A stretch of DNA of 64,000 bases from Cryptomeria japonica. Lineage: Eukaryota; Streptophyta; Pinopsida; Cupressales; Cupressaceae. Under the pieces are notes generated by a model that worked only from the letters and a program-made list of their open reading frames with translations, did no database searches and had not been told where the DNA came from. This document shows, in pieces, positions 41,770 to 52,762 of this stretch (its first letter is position 1; each line of letters begins with the position of its first letter). The translations under genes were made by a program, and so were the position numbers. Location of the stretch: positions 604,874,137 to 604,938,136 of the forward strand of contig NC_081415.1 of the NCBI RefSeq assembly GCF_030272615.1. Direction: 5' to 3'.

Positions 41770-44622
41770 TTGTGAAAGCTGTAACGGGGTTACCTTCAAC
41801 CGGTAACAAACCAGACAAGACAAAGAAGGTCTCAAATGACCTGGTAATGAACCTAATAGGTGCAACATCCGATAAAGGTCTTTAAGAGTGAATGATGTAA
41901 CTGACATAAATGTGAGATTCATTAGCATGATTTTAGGTTACAAAACAACACATGCAAATAGACTAAATTCAGTTTCCAGCTTATGCATAAAGAGTGCCCA
42001 CGACATGATTAAGGATAATGTAAAAATTGATGTATGTGAATGGTTAAAGGATGAACTTATTGACAATCTAGGAAAGATCAAGAAGGATAAGAAAGGGACA
42101 CTTAGATTTGGTAACTTGTTTACTTAATGCAACATATAACCAAACAGGTGCCTGCTATAGGTAATAAGAACCTTGGATTTGACATACGAGTAGGCAAACA
42201 ACTATCTGACTTATTGAACGACATGGGTGAAAATAGAGAAAAGAATATCAATGAATACTTTCAAGCATTAATAGCTAGAATGAACACTAGAGTAAGATTA
42301 TCGCAAATAATTGTAGATAAATATAAGGATGGCATATGCTTTTTGATTAAGAAGGATGAGATCTAGATGGAAGCAGTTATCCCAAGAACAATTTGGGTTA
42401 TGAGACAGATGATCACATCATTGAAACATATGCTAAAGCCCTTCTGGAAGCACCCAATGAACCTAAGGAAGAGGTATTTGGCAGTTCTAAAACCACTGAA
42501 AATCAAATTCAATCCAAGAAGAGAGTGAAGAAAGTATAAGCAACAATGAGGAGAGGTTCAAGGTAGGCTAAGGCTATCAAAGAAGATGTACTGAAACAAA
42601 CCGATATCACTGAAGATGAGTTATAGGCACAACAACCAGAAACTCACCTTTCACTGGTAGCAACTTCTTCAGAGAGTGACATGCCAGCAACATTTAAAAG
42701 AGTTGTGAGGAAAAGGGAACCTTCACCAGTATCCACACCTTCACCTAGAAGAACTAGACAAAAACAACACGCAGTGAAGCCCCTAGCTAAAAAGATAACT
42801 CCAAAGAAGAAAAAGCTAACACCAAAGGAAAGGACTCAATAAAATATTGCTCCGATTGACAAATTGCTAGATGAAATAACAGAGGAAGGACAACTTAAGA
42901 ACATCAACAAACTATATGACTCACTATCAGTTGATGATAAAGAAAAGGTTGATAACAGTGTTATCTTACACTTGGATATCTACAAGAAGTTCTTGATGCA
43001 AGTTGTAGATGAGCTACTAGATGAACTTTTCAAGAGATTGGAAGAAAGAAGACAAGCTGTTGTAGAGCTTGACAAGAAAATAAAAGTTGAAATATTACTT
43101 GTTGTCTACCTAGTTAACTCTCCAAAAGAGATAGATGATATGATTTCAGAGGCTAACCAGTCAGTATTCTCTACTACACATCGACATATTGCACTAATGG
43201 TTGGAAGAGTAAAAGAGGTTGCAGAGGAAACTGAAAATGTATGGGATACATTCCTTGTTGAAAAGGAAAAATAGGAAGAGTATAGAAACCCTAAACCAAT
43301 CAAAGTATATCATAAAGACAAGGATAAGGGAAAAGGAAAGGTTGGTGGACCTCCAAGCATAAAAATAAGAGATAATTTATCCCCACCACCTCTGGTTACT
43401 CCACCGATAACAACAACTAAAGATCAACCAATTGATGAGAGTATGGATATATCACAGAAGGATACAAATCCTAATTCTAAGGTATTATATACAGTAGATG
43501 TTGATACTCAAAAGGTCAAAATTGTGGTAGATAAGGACACAACCAGTAAGACAGATAAGACTAGTGAGCCACCGATAACTGATAACAGAGATAACACAGA
43601 AGTTAAACCGACAGATGGGAAAATAGAATAATAAGCAGAACAACAAACAGAGCAACAAGCAGAGCAACAGGCTCCAGCACAAGAATGAGTTAATACAGAA
43701 TCAGTGCCACCGGCAACTACTAAGCAAAACAAACCATTGCTAAAGGAAATGGCAATATAGACTGACCTAGCAGAGGTCACTGCAAGCAAGGATATTGCTC
43801 CCACCAGTGGAATTTAGAGTGTTGGCTCTTCAACTGCAGGATTCAAGACAACAAATGTAACTGAAGTTCTTTTAGATTCTATAAAGAAAATAACGGATTG
43901 TAGTTCACAGGCATATAAATCTATAGATGACACAATTCCAATTTTGAAGATGATAGCTCCAAAATGCAATGTAGATAATAAGGATTCTTTGAGTCAACTT
44001 GACACTTTGTCTAAGTATATTACTAACAACATAGTGACAGTTGAACAAATAAAGGAGGAAGCATTCAAAGAGAGGTTAGAAAAGGAAAAATAGAAATTCT
44101 TTGAGGAACAAATACAGAAATGTACAAGGCAGTTTGACATACTTCTACTGGAATTGTGTAACACACTTATGGAGTTCAAAAATTTGTACAGAGACACTTG
44201 TAGGACAAACTTTTTGACAATTGACATAGACAAGAAAATGAGCAAGATCCAAGAGGAAATTAATAAGCTAGCTAACAATTTTATTAATTCATCTGATTCA
44301 TTATCAATTATTGAGCATAAGATAATAGGTTTTGAGGAAGAGTTACTAAAGCTAGAAAGAGAAAAGGAGAAAATAAAAAAGTAAGGCTAAGGATTTGAAA
44401 TGGAGATTAAGTCCAAACTTGGACTACCTCGCATGTTTAAGGAAAGAAATATCTGATGCATTAGTACAAGGACAGAAAACACCAGTAGAGAAAATGCAAC
44501 ACCTCACCAGTATAGTTCAAAGAACAGAGGCAACAATAAAAGATAGCAAAAAGTTCATTGAGAACTTGAATTTGGTTCTAGCAGAACTTTTTCAAATTGT
44601 AACCAACTGGTTACAAGGTTGA
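41770..44622 (+). pseudogene. ORF2 of element C (N-terminus missing)
   Basis: Begins within the LPSTG-equivalent region (GLPSTGNKPDKTKK-like, about 41790) and ends at TGA 44620-44622 (FQIVTNWLQG), the same end as A. Open blocks: 41888-42127, 42127-42366, 42864-43274, 43443-43631, 44154-44384, 44395-44622. It carries RFISMILGYKTTHANRLNS, KKDKKGTLRFGNL, a Lys-rich basic block (about 42780-42840), IYKKFLMQVVDELLDELFKR, and a Gln-rich stretch EQQTEQQAEQQ (about 43638-43670) which in A has become TAG codons. Stops at 43272-43274 and 44091-44093 match stops in A. Unknown function. Confidence 0.75.
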
Positions 44623-44819
44623 GATAGGAAACTACACTCTATTGACCCTCTGACAACCTTTGTCATTGATGCGAAAGGGGGAGTAGTGGTATGAGAAAAT
44701 AGTCAGCTAAAGACTCATCTGCTCAGGGGGAGTTCACATAGTTTTGGTTCACACATTATTGGTAACATATTTTTGGACTACACTTTTTGAATTTTCTAAT
44801 GAGTGTTGCCATCAATGAC

Positions 44820-44831
44820 AAAGGGGGAGAT
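44820..44831 (+). other. PPT of element C
   Basis: AAAGGGGGAGAT next to the LTR start; GTTGCCATCAATG (44805-44817) precedes it. The matching U3 arm (from 44884) has decayed to 10 of 13. A second tract GAAAGGGGGAG lies near 44670. Confidence 0.8.
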
Positions 44832-45641
44832 TGTTGGCAAATGCACACTCCAATGAGACATTGTAGGTGATTGAAGGTTTTTTCATTGATAGTAGCCTTA
44901 CAATCTTATGACACTGGCAAGGCAATCCACTAGCACCAGCAAAGTTAGATTCTACACTGACACACAGACCACTGGCACTGACAGTGAAAGGAAGCATACC
45001 AAAACAGATCCCGACAGGAATTTTGTTGTTAATATATTTTGTTTATTATTGAAAAATAATTGTAAGCCGACTTGGAAAGTTGTAAAATGACTTTTATATA
45101 AGAAAGATCATTGTAGGACATTTTGTAATAGATAGAGGAATTTAATTAGGTGAAATAAGGTAGACCTATTATGTGAATTATAGGTTAAGGGTTTATGTAA
45201 GTAGCAGAGCTATAAACCGGTACTGGATCTGGCATTATAGATGCTATTGTGAAGTAGTACAAGACATTGGATTTATACAATCCATTTTGTAAGTCAGTGA
45301 GACTTCCCATTTTGTAATTGAGTAGTGAGCTCTAGGCACTTGGCCTTCCTACATGTGTAGGCCCCTCTTGTAGCAGTAATATTCTCTTATTGGCCAATAA
45401 GTGAATATTGTGGGTCACAAATCCCATTGAGGTTTTTCCCACATTGGGTTTCCTCATTAATATATTGTGTTATGGTGTATTTTTCATGTGGTTGTTTTTA
45501 TCTCTGTTTATTGCATTATTTTATGTTTACCGGTACACGGTATTAATATGCTCTACATGTTTTAAGTCAAGAAAATCTTATTACCAGTTAGATACTGATT
45601 CACCCCTGCCCCCCCTCTCAGTATCTATGGGAATCCTAACA
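44832..45641 (+). repeat. 3' LTR of element C
   Basis: TGTTGGCAAATGCACACTCC ... GAATCCTAACA, 810 bp. TATATAAG is at 45095-45102, leader palindrome CCTACATGTGTAGG at 45348-45361 (paired change on both arms relative to CCTGCA/TGCAGG), hairpin 2 at 45410-45427, and a C-run near 45609-45616. Confidence 0.92.
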
Positions 45642-45888
45642 AGAAGGATAGCATCCAATCACCAGACCAAAACCAACTTACCAAATATGAGTATGCGTAT
45701 CATGAGAAATCCAATTCCATCATCACATTATATCGAAGCCTATCGGATCATGCTAGATCCAAGTAAAGCAAAAACTACTCAACCTACCGAGACTAGAAGG
45801 GTGTCGATAAAGCATCCAAACAACTAGTATTGACATCAATGACAAAAAATTAATGCAACACAAAATTAATTCCACCAAATGGCCAACA
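45642..45888 (-). repeat. 3' LTR stump of element I
   Basis: Starts TGTTGGCCATTTGGTGG on the minus strand at 45888 and reads 247 bp of U3 until the end of element C. The inverted-repeat arm CTAGTATTGACATCAATG (45824-45841) pairs at 14 of 18 with 45903-45920 beyond the PPT (45889-45900, minus strand). Confidence 0.87.
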
Positions 45889-46123
45889 ACCTCCCCCTTT
45901 GTCATTGATAGAAACACTAGATGTGAAAAACATATAAACCAAGAAATGCCAAACAAGTCTCCCCCTATGGAAGACAACCAACAATCTCCTCATGTACCTA
46001 TGAATATCAATATCTCTCCCCCTTTGAATAATATCTTTGTAAAGTTCTGTATTTCTTTTTCACATCACTATCTCTCCCCCTTTGACATCAATTCCAGAAC
46101 TATCAAAGCAAAAATATAAGCCT
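45889..46123 (-). other. 3' non-coding region of I with repeated PPT-like tracts
   Basis: On the plus strand, blocks CCTCCCCCTTTG (45890), TCTCCCCCTATGG (45958), TCTCCCCCTTTG (46014 and 46074) and CTCCCCCTGAG (46143) recur every 50-70 bases; the first is the PPT beside the LTR. Confidence 0.75.
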
Positions 46124-46740
46124 CTAAATCTCAAAGATGACTACTCCCCCTGAGCAGTAGCATCCCATATCAGTGCCAAAATGATAAGTATCTCTGATAA
46201 TGCATGCCATAATGATGCCAAACTGCATCAATTGAGACTCTATCAAAGGGGAAGAAACTCCCAATCTATCTCTCAGGTACTCAAATGATTCCTTGGATAA
46301 AGTTTTAGTGAAAATATCTGCAATTTGTTCTTTAGTGTTCACATAAACCAGTTTAACTTCATTTGCTTTCATCTTCTCCTTCAAAAAGTTATACTTGATA
46401 GATATGTGCTTTGTCTTAGAATGAAATACCAAAATCTTTGATATATTAATAGCAACAGAGTAATCATAGTGAATAACTACCGATGTATCACAATCCACCT
46501 TTATATCCTTCAACATTTTCTTCATCCATAAAAATTGTGTACAGTTAGTAGCAGCAACAACATACTTAGCTTCAGTAGTAGATAAAGAAGTACATGATTG
46601 TTTCTTGTTGATCCATGAAACCAGCTTCTTTCCAAGAAAGAAAGCTCCACCGAGAGTACTTTTCTGGTCATCAACATCTCCAACCCAGTCAGTATCTGTA
46701 TATGCACATAAAGTAAAGTTATCATCCTTAGGGTACCCAA
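46124..46740 (-). pseudogene. RNase H of element I
   Basis: 46124-46525 is open: KKMLKDIKVDCDTSVVIHYDYSVAINISKILVFHSKTKHI, VYVNTKEQIADIFTKTL. From 46526 to 46740, in the shifted frame, it reads DTDWVGDVDDQKST and an SLSTTEAKYVVAATN block. The ORF opened in the other frame there is a by-product. Confidence 0.88.
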
Positions 46741-47760
46741 AGCTATACTTTGATGTATTTTACAAGTATCTAAATATCCATTTCACCACCATCTCATGAT
46801 TTTCTCTAGGATCATTCTAAAATATTGAAACAATACAAACAACATTCATAATGTTAGGCCTAGTCTGAGTCAAATAAAGTAGAACTCCAATCATAGATTT
46901 GTATCTTGTAAGATTTATCGGTGTAGAAACATCTTTTCTTGTAAATTTATCACTTGTAACCATAGGTGCACTTACCGGTTTAGAATCTCCCATACCAAAT
47001 TTCTTCAACAATTACTTATCATATTTAGTTTGACAAATAAAAATACCTTTGTAAGTCTGAGTAATATGCAAACCTAAGAAAAATTCCATCTCACTAATCA
47101 TAGACATCTCAAATTCTTTATCCGTATTCTTAGAAAATTCTATGCATAATTTATCTTCACCTCCAAAAAAAATGTCATGAACAAATACTTCAACAATTAG
47201 TATATCATCATTACTGATTTAATAATATAAATTACTATTAGCACTGCCCTTAGTAAAACCAAGCTTCAAAAGATATTTATCCAACCTTGCATACCAAGCT
47301 CTAGGTGCTTGTTTCAATCCATATAAAACTTTCCTTAACTTGCAAACAATATCAATATCATCTGATAGTGAAAAACCATCACATTGCTCAATATAAACTT
47401 CCTCATCAAGATTCCCATTCGAAAATGTGCATTTAACATCCATCTGATAAACCTTGTAGTTTTTATAAGCAGCGTAGGCAAGAAATAATCTTATAGTTTC
47501 AATCCTAGCTACTAGTGCAAAAGTTATTCCATAATCAATTCCTTCCTTCTAAGAATATCCTTTACAAATCAATCTAGCCTTATTCCTAATAACTTGACCA
47601 TCATCATTCAATTTATTTCTAAAAACCCATTTAGTTCCAAAACATTTTTATTTTTAGTTCGGGGAACCAAAGTCCATGTGTTATTTTTCTCAATCTAATC
47701 TAATTTTTCTTCCATAGCTTTTAACCAAAATTCATCTTTACATGCCTCAATTACTGATAC
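46741..47760 (-). pseudogene. Reverse transcriptase of element I
   Basis: 46817-47011 (LLKKFGMGDSKPV, PTRYKSMIGVLLYLTQTRPNIM), 47219-47443 ([42 protein letters not shown]), and near 47180 a VFVHDIFFGG box in which the first catalytic Asp of FVDD is His. The N-terminus near 47560-47700 ([21 protein letters not shown]) has stops and a shift. Confidence 0.9.
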
Positions 47761-48059
47761 TAGTTCAACTTGTGAAATTAAATATACCTCATCAGTTGCC
47801 AGTCTTCTTCTTGTCATCAATCTATTTCTCTTATCCCCAATAATTTGATCTTTAGAATGATTCAATCTCAGATACCTAGGAGTCTTCTAGCTCTCTGTTC
47901 CTCTTCCATGTTCTTTAGTTACTGTAGAATTATCTAATGTTGCCAGAGTAACTAGTTCAACTCTCTATTCTGGTAAAGGTGCTACCGATTCAAATATAAT
48001 CATTTCCACTGCCAGTTCCTTCTCATAAACTATGATTTGACTTTTTCTCAGCTCATGTA

Positions 48060-48780
48060 CTTTGACATTAGAACTCTCCATAATTCTTTGCAATCACTTA
48101 TTATAATATCTATATGATTTGCTTTCATTAGAATAACCAAGAAATATGCCTTCATCACATCTAGGATCAAATTTCCCAATAGTATCATGTCTCCTGATAT
48201 AACATTTGCTACAAAAAATTCTGAAATACTTAACTATAGGTGTATTGCCAAACCATAATTCATAAGGTGTCTTACCAGTTTCTCCTTTGATATGTACTCT
48301 ATTGAATGCATAAACTATTGTACTCACTGCTTCTCTCTAGTAGATATGAGGTAGATTTGATTTCATCATCATTATTCTAGCAGCATCCAAGATAGTTCTT
48401 TTTTTCCTTTCCACAACTCCATTCTACTAAGGTGTCTGGGGAGCAGAAAATTGTCTTCTAATACCATGCTTGTCAAAAAATTTATTGAACTCACTAGATG
48501 TGAATTCTCCACCATGATCTGATCTTAAACATTTAATCTTTAATCCTATCTCAGTTTCCACTTTAGCCTTAAAGATTTTAAACTTTTCAAATGCTTTAGA
48601 TTTTTCTCTCAAAAAAGTAACCCACATCATTCTAGAATAATCATCAATGATTAGCATGAAATATCTATCATCGTGAAAACTTTTAACTCTAGCAGGGCCA
48701 CACAAATCAGTATGAATAAAATCAAGAACATCAGTTGATTTATCTTGTATACTCCTAAAATAGGTTCTGACCTATTTACC
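48060..48780 (-). pseudogene. Integrase of element I
   Basis: 48427-48705 is open and keeps the core: MLIIDDYSRMMWVTFLREK, CLRSDHGGEFTSSEFNKF, with both Asp. 48094-48327 is the C-terminal part (NRVHIKGETGKTPYELWFGNTP, GIFLGYSNESKSYRYYNK). A stop lies at the expected NGVVERK join near 48425. 47761-48059 is the linker with stops. Confidence 0.9.
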
Positions 48781-49460
48781 CATTTGACATTCTTTACATA
48801 CTGGATTATAGGGTTTCATAATCTTAGGTATATCTGTAACAACCTTAGTTGAACTGATATTCACAATGCAATCAATATTAACATGACACAACCTTTTATG
48901 CCATAATCAACTCTCATCAATCTATGTAATCAAACATGTCTTCTCACCAGAGTTCAAATGAAATATGTTACCTTTTGTCTGTGTACTAGTTGCAATCTCC
49001 AAGCCAGATCTATTAATGATTTTTCATTTTCCATCCTTGAATTATATTTGAAATCCCTTATCTACCAATTGTCCTACTCTCAAAAGATTATTCTTCAAAT
49101 GTTCAACATAATAAACATTGTCAGTATTGTTCTTACCATCCAATAAAAGAGTTCCCTTTCCTTTGATCATACATTCCTTGCCATCTCCAAATCTAACTAG
49201 TGCACCATCAATTTCTTGCAAAGATAGAAACTTCCCTTTATCTCCAGTCATATGATGTGAACAACCACTGTCAATTACCCATTCATCCTTGTCCTCAATT
49301 TTAGAAGCAAGTGCCTTCTCCTCAGGTACATTCTCTTCTAGTGCCGGATCATCTTCCTTGATATTCAAGAGCACCCATTCCTTCCCATTATCAGATCCAC
49401 TAGAAAAGTCTTCTATCGGTTCATCATCTGAATCAATAATGCCTTCCTCATCCACTATGT
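48781..49460 (-). pseudogene. GAG-pre-integrase and protease of element I
   Basis: 49042-49455 is open: DEWVIDSGCSHHMTGDKGKF holds an intact DSG retropepsin site, then VRFGDGKECMIKGKGTL and VYYVEHLKNNLLRVGQL. 48781-49041 reads the GAG-pre-integrase with stops (HKRLCHVNIDCIVNIS-like, CKECQMGK). This is the only protease site in the window with both Asp and Gly kept. Confidence 0.88.
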
Positions 49461-50436
49461 AGCATGATTTGTCTCTGTTTTTCTTGAATATATACTTGTT
49501 CTGATATCCAGGGTTAGGCTTAAATGATCTTTCAACTCTTTCTTCAAATCTTGAATTCCTTTCAAGACATCGAGATGCAAAATGACCAATCTTATTACAT
49601 GCAAAACATTTAAAAGGTGTTTTTCCTTCATACTTACTTCCTACCGGTCCTTTTGGTACTCTTCTAGGAAATAGTGATTCAGGTTGCTCAAAATAATCAT
49701 CTTCTCTTCATATCTTATAATTCTTTTGCATATAAAGCTTTCCAGACTTGCTTACCAATTGTAGATGTAGATGCATGAAAAGTAGGTTCAATCTTCACAT
49801 CTCCAGATGGTTGAAATTCCTCAAGCTCAAAAGAAGATAGTTTCCCAACCAACGCATCTCTATTGACAAATGTATTATCCATTGTTCTCAACTCATAAAT
49901 AGCAGTAGCCTTCATTTTGTAAGCTGGTGGTAGGGCTCTTAGGACTTTAGAAACAATTTCATCTTCACTCAGAGTTCCACCACAATATTGAATTCCCATA
50001 ACAATCTCATTTACTCTTTCCATGAATGAAGTAATCCTTTCATCTTCAGGCTCTCATATCTCACCCGGTAACCATCAAGTTTAGCAATCTTCACTATAGG
50101 GTCACCTTCATTAAGAGTTTGCAACTTATCCCATATAGCCTTTCTAGATGATTTTTTTGTTAATCCCATGATTTGCTGATCACAAAGTGCACACAAAAGG
50201 GCTTGTCTTTCTCTACAATCATTCTCAAGATCCTTGTCCAGGTTAGCCTGAGGAGGATTTCCAAATCCTGGATTGTAGGGTGTGACACCATTCTATGTGA
50301 TATTCCAAATCTCCTTACCAAGACATCTCAGATGAGTCTCCATCCGAATCTTATAACTTTTTCCTTCAAGCCTCGGTATATCCCTTCGAAAGATAGCTCC
50401 AGAAGAACTAGATGAACTTGAATTGTTAGTCACCAT
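49461..50436 (-). pseudogene. gag of element I
   Basis: Starts at ATG 50434-50436 (MVTNNSSSSSSSGAIFRRDIPR). Blocks 50011-50196 (CDQQIMGLTKKSSRKAIWDKL) and 49715-50023 (MERVNEIVMGIQYCGGTLSEDEIVSKVLRALPPAY) are separated by a frameshift near 50015. The knuckle near 49575-49615 reads CFACNKIGHFASRC, intact. Same family as G gag, but without the 49-bp duplication. Confidence 0.88.
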
Positions 50437-50480
50437 AGGATCTTCCTTAAGCAGTTAAGCTTTCTACAGAGAGGACCAAA

Positions 50481-50492
50481 GCTCTAATACCA
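50481..50492 (-). other. Primer binding site of element I
   Basis: Minus-strand TGGTATTAGAGC, 11 of 12 to the initiator tRNA-Met PBS. Confidence 0.87.
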
Positions 50493-50494
50493 AT

Positions 50495-51652
50495 TGCTAG
50501 ATACTTCAAATAACTAGAAGACAACTGAGAGGGGGGGTGAATCAATTGTCACAAATTACCAAAAGCATTAGCAATTTAAAACTAATACCGGAACCCAACA
50601 CAATAATCATAGAATAAAATTCATCCACACAACACCAAGATTTTTACATGTAAAACCCGATAAAGGGAAAAACCACGGTGAGAATCCTATCTAGAGTCTG
50701 ATAATACTTCTGCAGTAAGTATGTGAATTATAATGAAGGGGCATGCACTTATAGGAAGGGTAAAAACCTAGAGCACACTACTCATCACAAAAGGAGCCTC
50801 ACTGACTACATATAAATCTAGACTATAATCCAGAGAAGTGATGAATTGCAAAAGATAGCATCTCCTATGCCTAAGTACAATTTCGGTTAAGCTCAATACC
50901 CGAGGACTAAATACTCTTACACAAACCCAATTCAATCTCCAATGATCGACCAACTCCTCTTCTTGAACGATATTACATTATTCAAACACTACATTCCTTG
51001 ACCATGACTTCTTACAATAACCATGATGATCTACATTGAGATCTTATATCTTATTTTTATAAACCCTCAACCATAAACAATTAGGTCAGCCACCAAATAA
51101 TAAACCAATTACATAATTACAAACCATGTCAGCCTTAGACCAAAAAAATAATATCCAGCACATAAACCATCCCAGAAATACAACAATAGGGCCTATCCAC
51201 ATGTTACATTAATATCGGTCCATAACCTAGATCAACTGGGACCAAGTATAGGTCCACAAGCTTCAACAATGATCTCCAAATGCCAAGTCTCGAACATGAT
51301 CACCAATAACATCTTGAAACTCCATTAGAAGCTGCACCAATACCTATTATGCAATGCATCAAAGATCTCAACCAAAAGTTGTATCTATGAAACCCTCACC
51401 AGAACAAGAAACCAATCTTCTAAGTAAGCATGATAGCATCCAATCACCAGACCAAAACCAACTGACCAAATATGAGTATGAGTATCATGAAAAAGCCAAT
51501 TCCATCATCAAATTATACTAGAGCCTACTGGATCATGCCGGATCCAAGTTAACCAAAAACTACTCAACCTACCGAGACCAGAAGGGTGTTAGTAAATCAT
51601 TAAAACAGCTAGTGTTAACATCAATGACAAAACATTAATGCAACACATAATC
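50495..51652 (-). repeat. 5' LTR of element I, main part
   Basis: LTR of the G type read on the minus strand; it ends AGTATCTAGCA at 50495. The G-run GAGGGGGGGTGAATC is near 50529. The leader palindrome (about 50741-50755) has lost pairing. Solo LTR J interrupts it 21 bp from its start; the remaining 21 bp are 52742-52762. Confidence 0.88.
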
Positions 51653-52736
51653 TGTTAGGATAACCAGTGGACAACTAAGAGGGGGGTGAATCAGTTGTCA
51701 ACAAATTATATTAATCAAACCACTTTATTACCTTTAACCGGAGTACATAAACATTGAATACTAGAATAGTAGAAATAGATACCGGTAAGCAATAAAACTT
51801 AAAAGAATGAAACAAAGAATTAACACAATGCAACCATACCACATAACACCATGATTTGTACGTGGAAAACCTAGTAAAGGGAAAAACCATGGTGGGAAGC
51901 CTACCAATAGTCAGATGATACTTCTGCAAAAAGTATGTGATACAATGAGGGGCCTGCACATGCAGGAAGGCACACTGCTTAGAGCATAGTGCTCATTACA
52001 AAGGAGTCTCATTGACTACAAAGAGGTTATAACCACCTCAAAATAATTAGACAACAATCTAGAAGAATGAACTGCCAGAGATAGCATGTACCATGCCTGA
52101 TTACAGTCCTGGTTAACCTCAATACTAGAGGCCTTTGACCTCTTACTTAAACCCAATTCGATCACCTATGATCGACCAAATCTCCTTTGCATATGATATA
52201 TCATTCCACGACCATGAACATATAATCTACAATGAGATCATACATCAATTTATACAAACCCTAAGGCCTAAACCAATTAGGTCAGTCACCTAAAAGATAT
52301 TACAATAAGATCATTACATAGATCCATATTACAATGATATGCCATGTCAGACAAAAACAACATTAACCAATCCATAAAACATCTTGGTAATGTGTAGAGA
52401 AGATATTTACATGATATTGGTCCATAACCTAGATAGGTACCAGACCAAAATATATTCTCCATGCCAGAGCGATGTCACCAATTAGTCGAGGCATGATCAA
52501 GGATCACCTTATGCATCCTGAATTCCATCTAGAAGTCGCACCAACACCACTTATGCATCCCATCAAAGATTCTCAATAAAAACTCTACTGGTAAAACCTT
52601 AAACCCTTACCAGTAACACTAGTTCTTCTACCAGTAACCAAAACCTGTCTGCCAGTAACCAACCATAACAACTAGTGTTGACATCAATGAAAAAACATCA
52701 ATGCAACACATAATCAATTCCTCCATATTGCCAACA
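51653..52736 (-). repeat. Solo LTR J
   Basis: Plus-strand TGTTAGGATAACC ... TATTGCCAACA, 1,084 bp, with perfect target duplication TAATC (51648-51652 and 52737-52741). Minus orientation by the position of the G-run (near 51680) and of leader palindrome CCTGCACATGCAGG (51953-51966). Related to but distinct from the G/I LTRs. Confidence 0.92.
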
Positions 52737-52741
52737 TAATC

Positions 52742-52762
52742 AATTCCACCAAATGGCCAATA
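52742..52762 (-). repeat. 5' LTR of element I, first 21 bp
   Basis: AATTCCACCAAATGGCC followed by AATA is the far end of the I LTR, beyond J. Confidence 0.85.

Larger units (their letters stand above)
41766..45641 (+). mobile_element. Element C: 5'-truncated family N copy
   Basis: Plus strand; ORF2 from its first third onward, then twin PPT tracts and a full 3' LTR (44832-45641). LTR, PBS, gag and the ORF2 start are missing. The right flank is the 3' LTR of element I, so C inserted there; the left part was lost together with most of the D 5' LTR. Confidence 0.9.
45642..52762 (-). mobile_element. Element I: copia element of the G/E group
   Basis: Minus-strand order: 5' LTR (50495-51652 plus 52742-52762, split by J), PBS, gag, protease, integrase, RT, RNase H, PPT, 3' LTR stump (45642-45888). 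The 3' LTR is cut by element C. Its LTR start CCAATA (52757-52762) is a decayed CCAACA. It inserted into the K remnant. All coding parts are broken. Confidence 0.9.
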
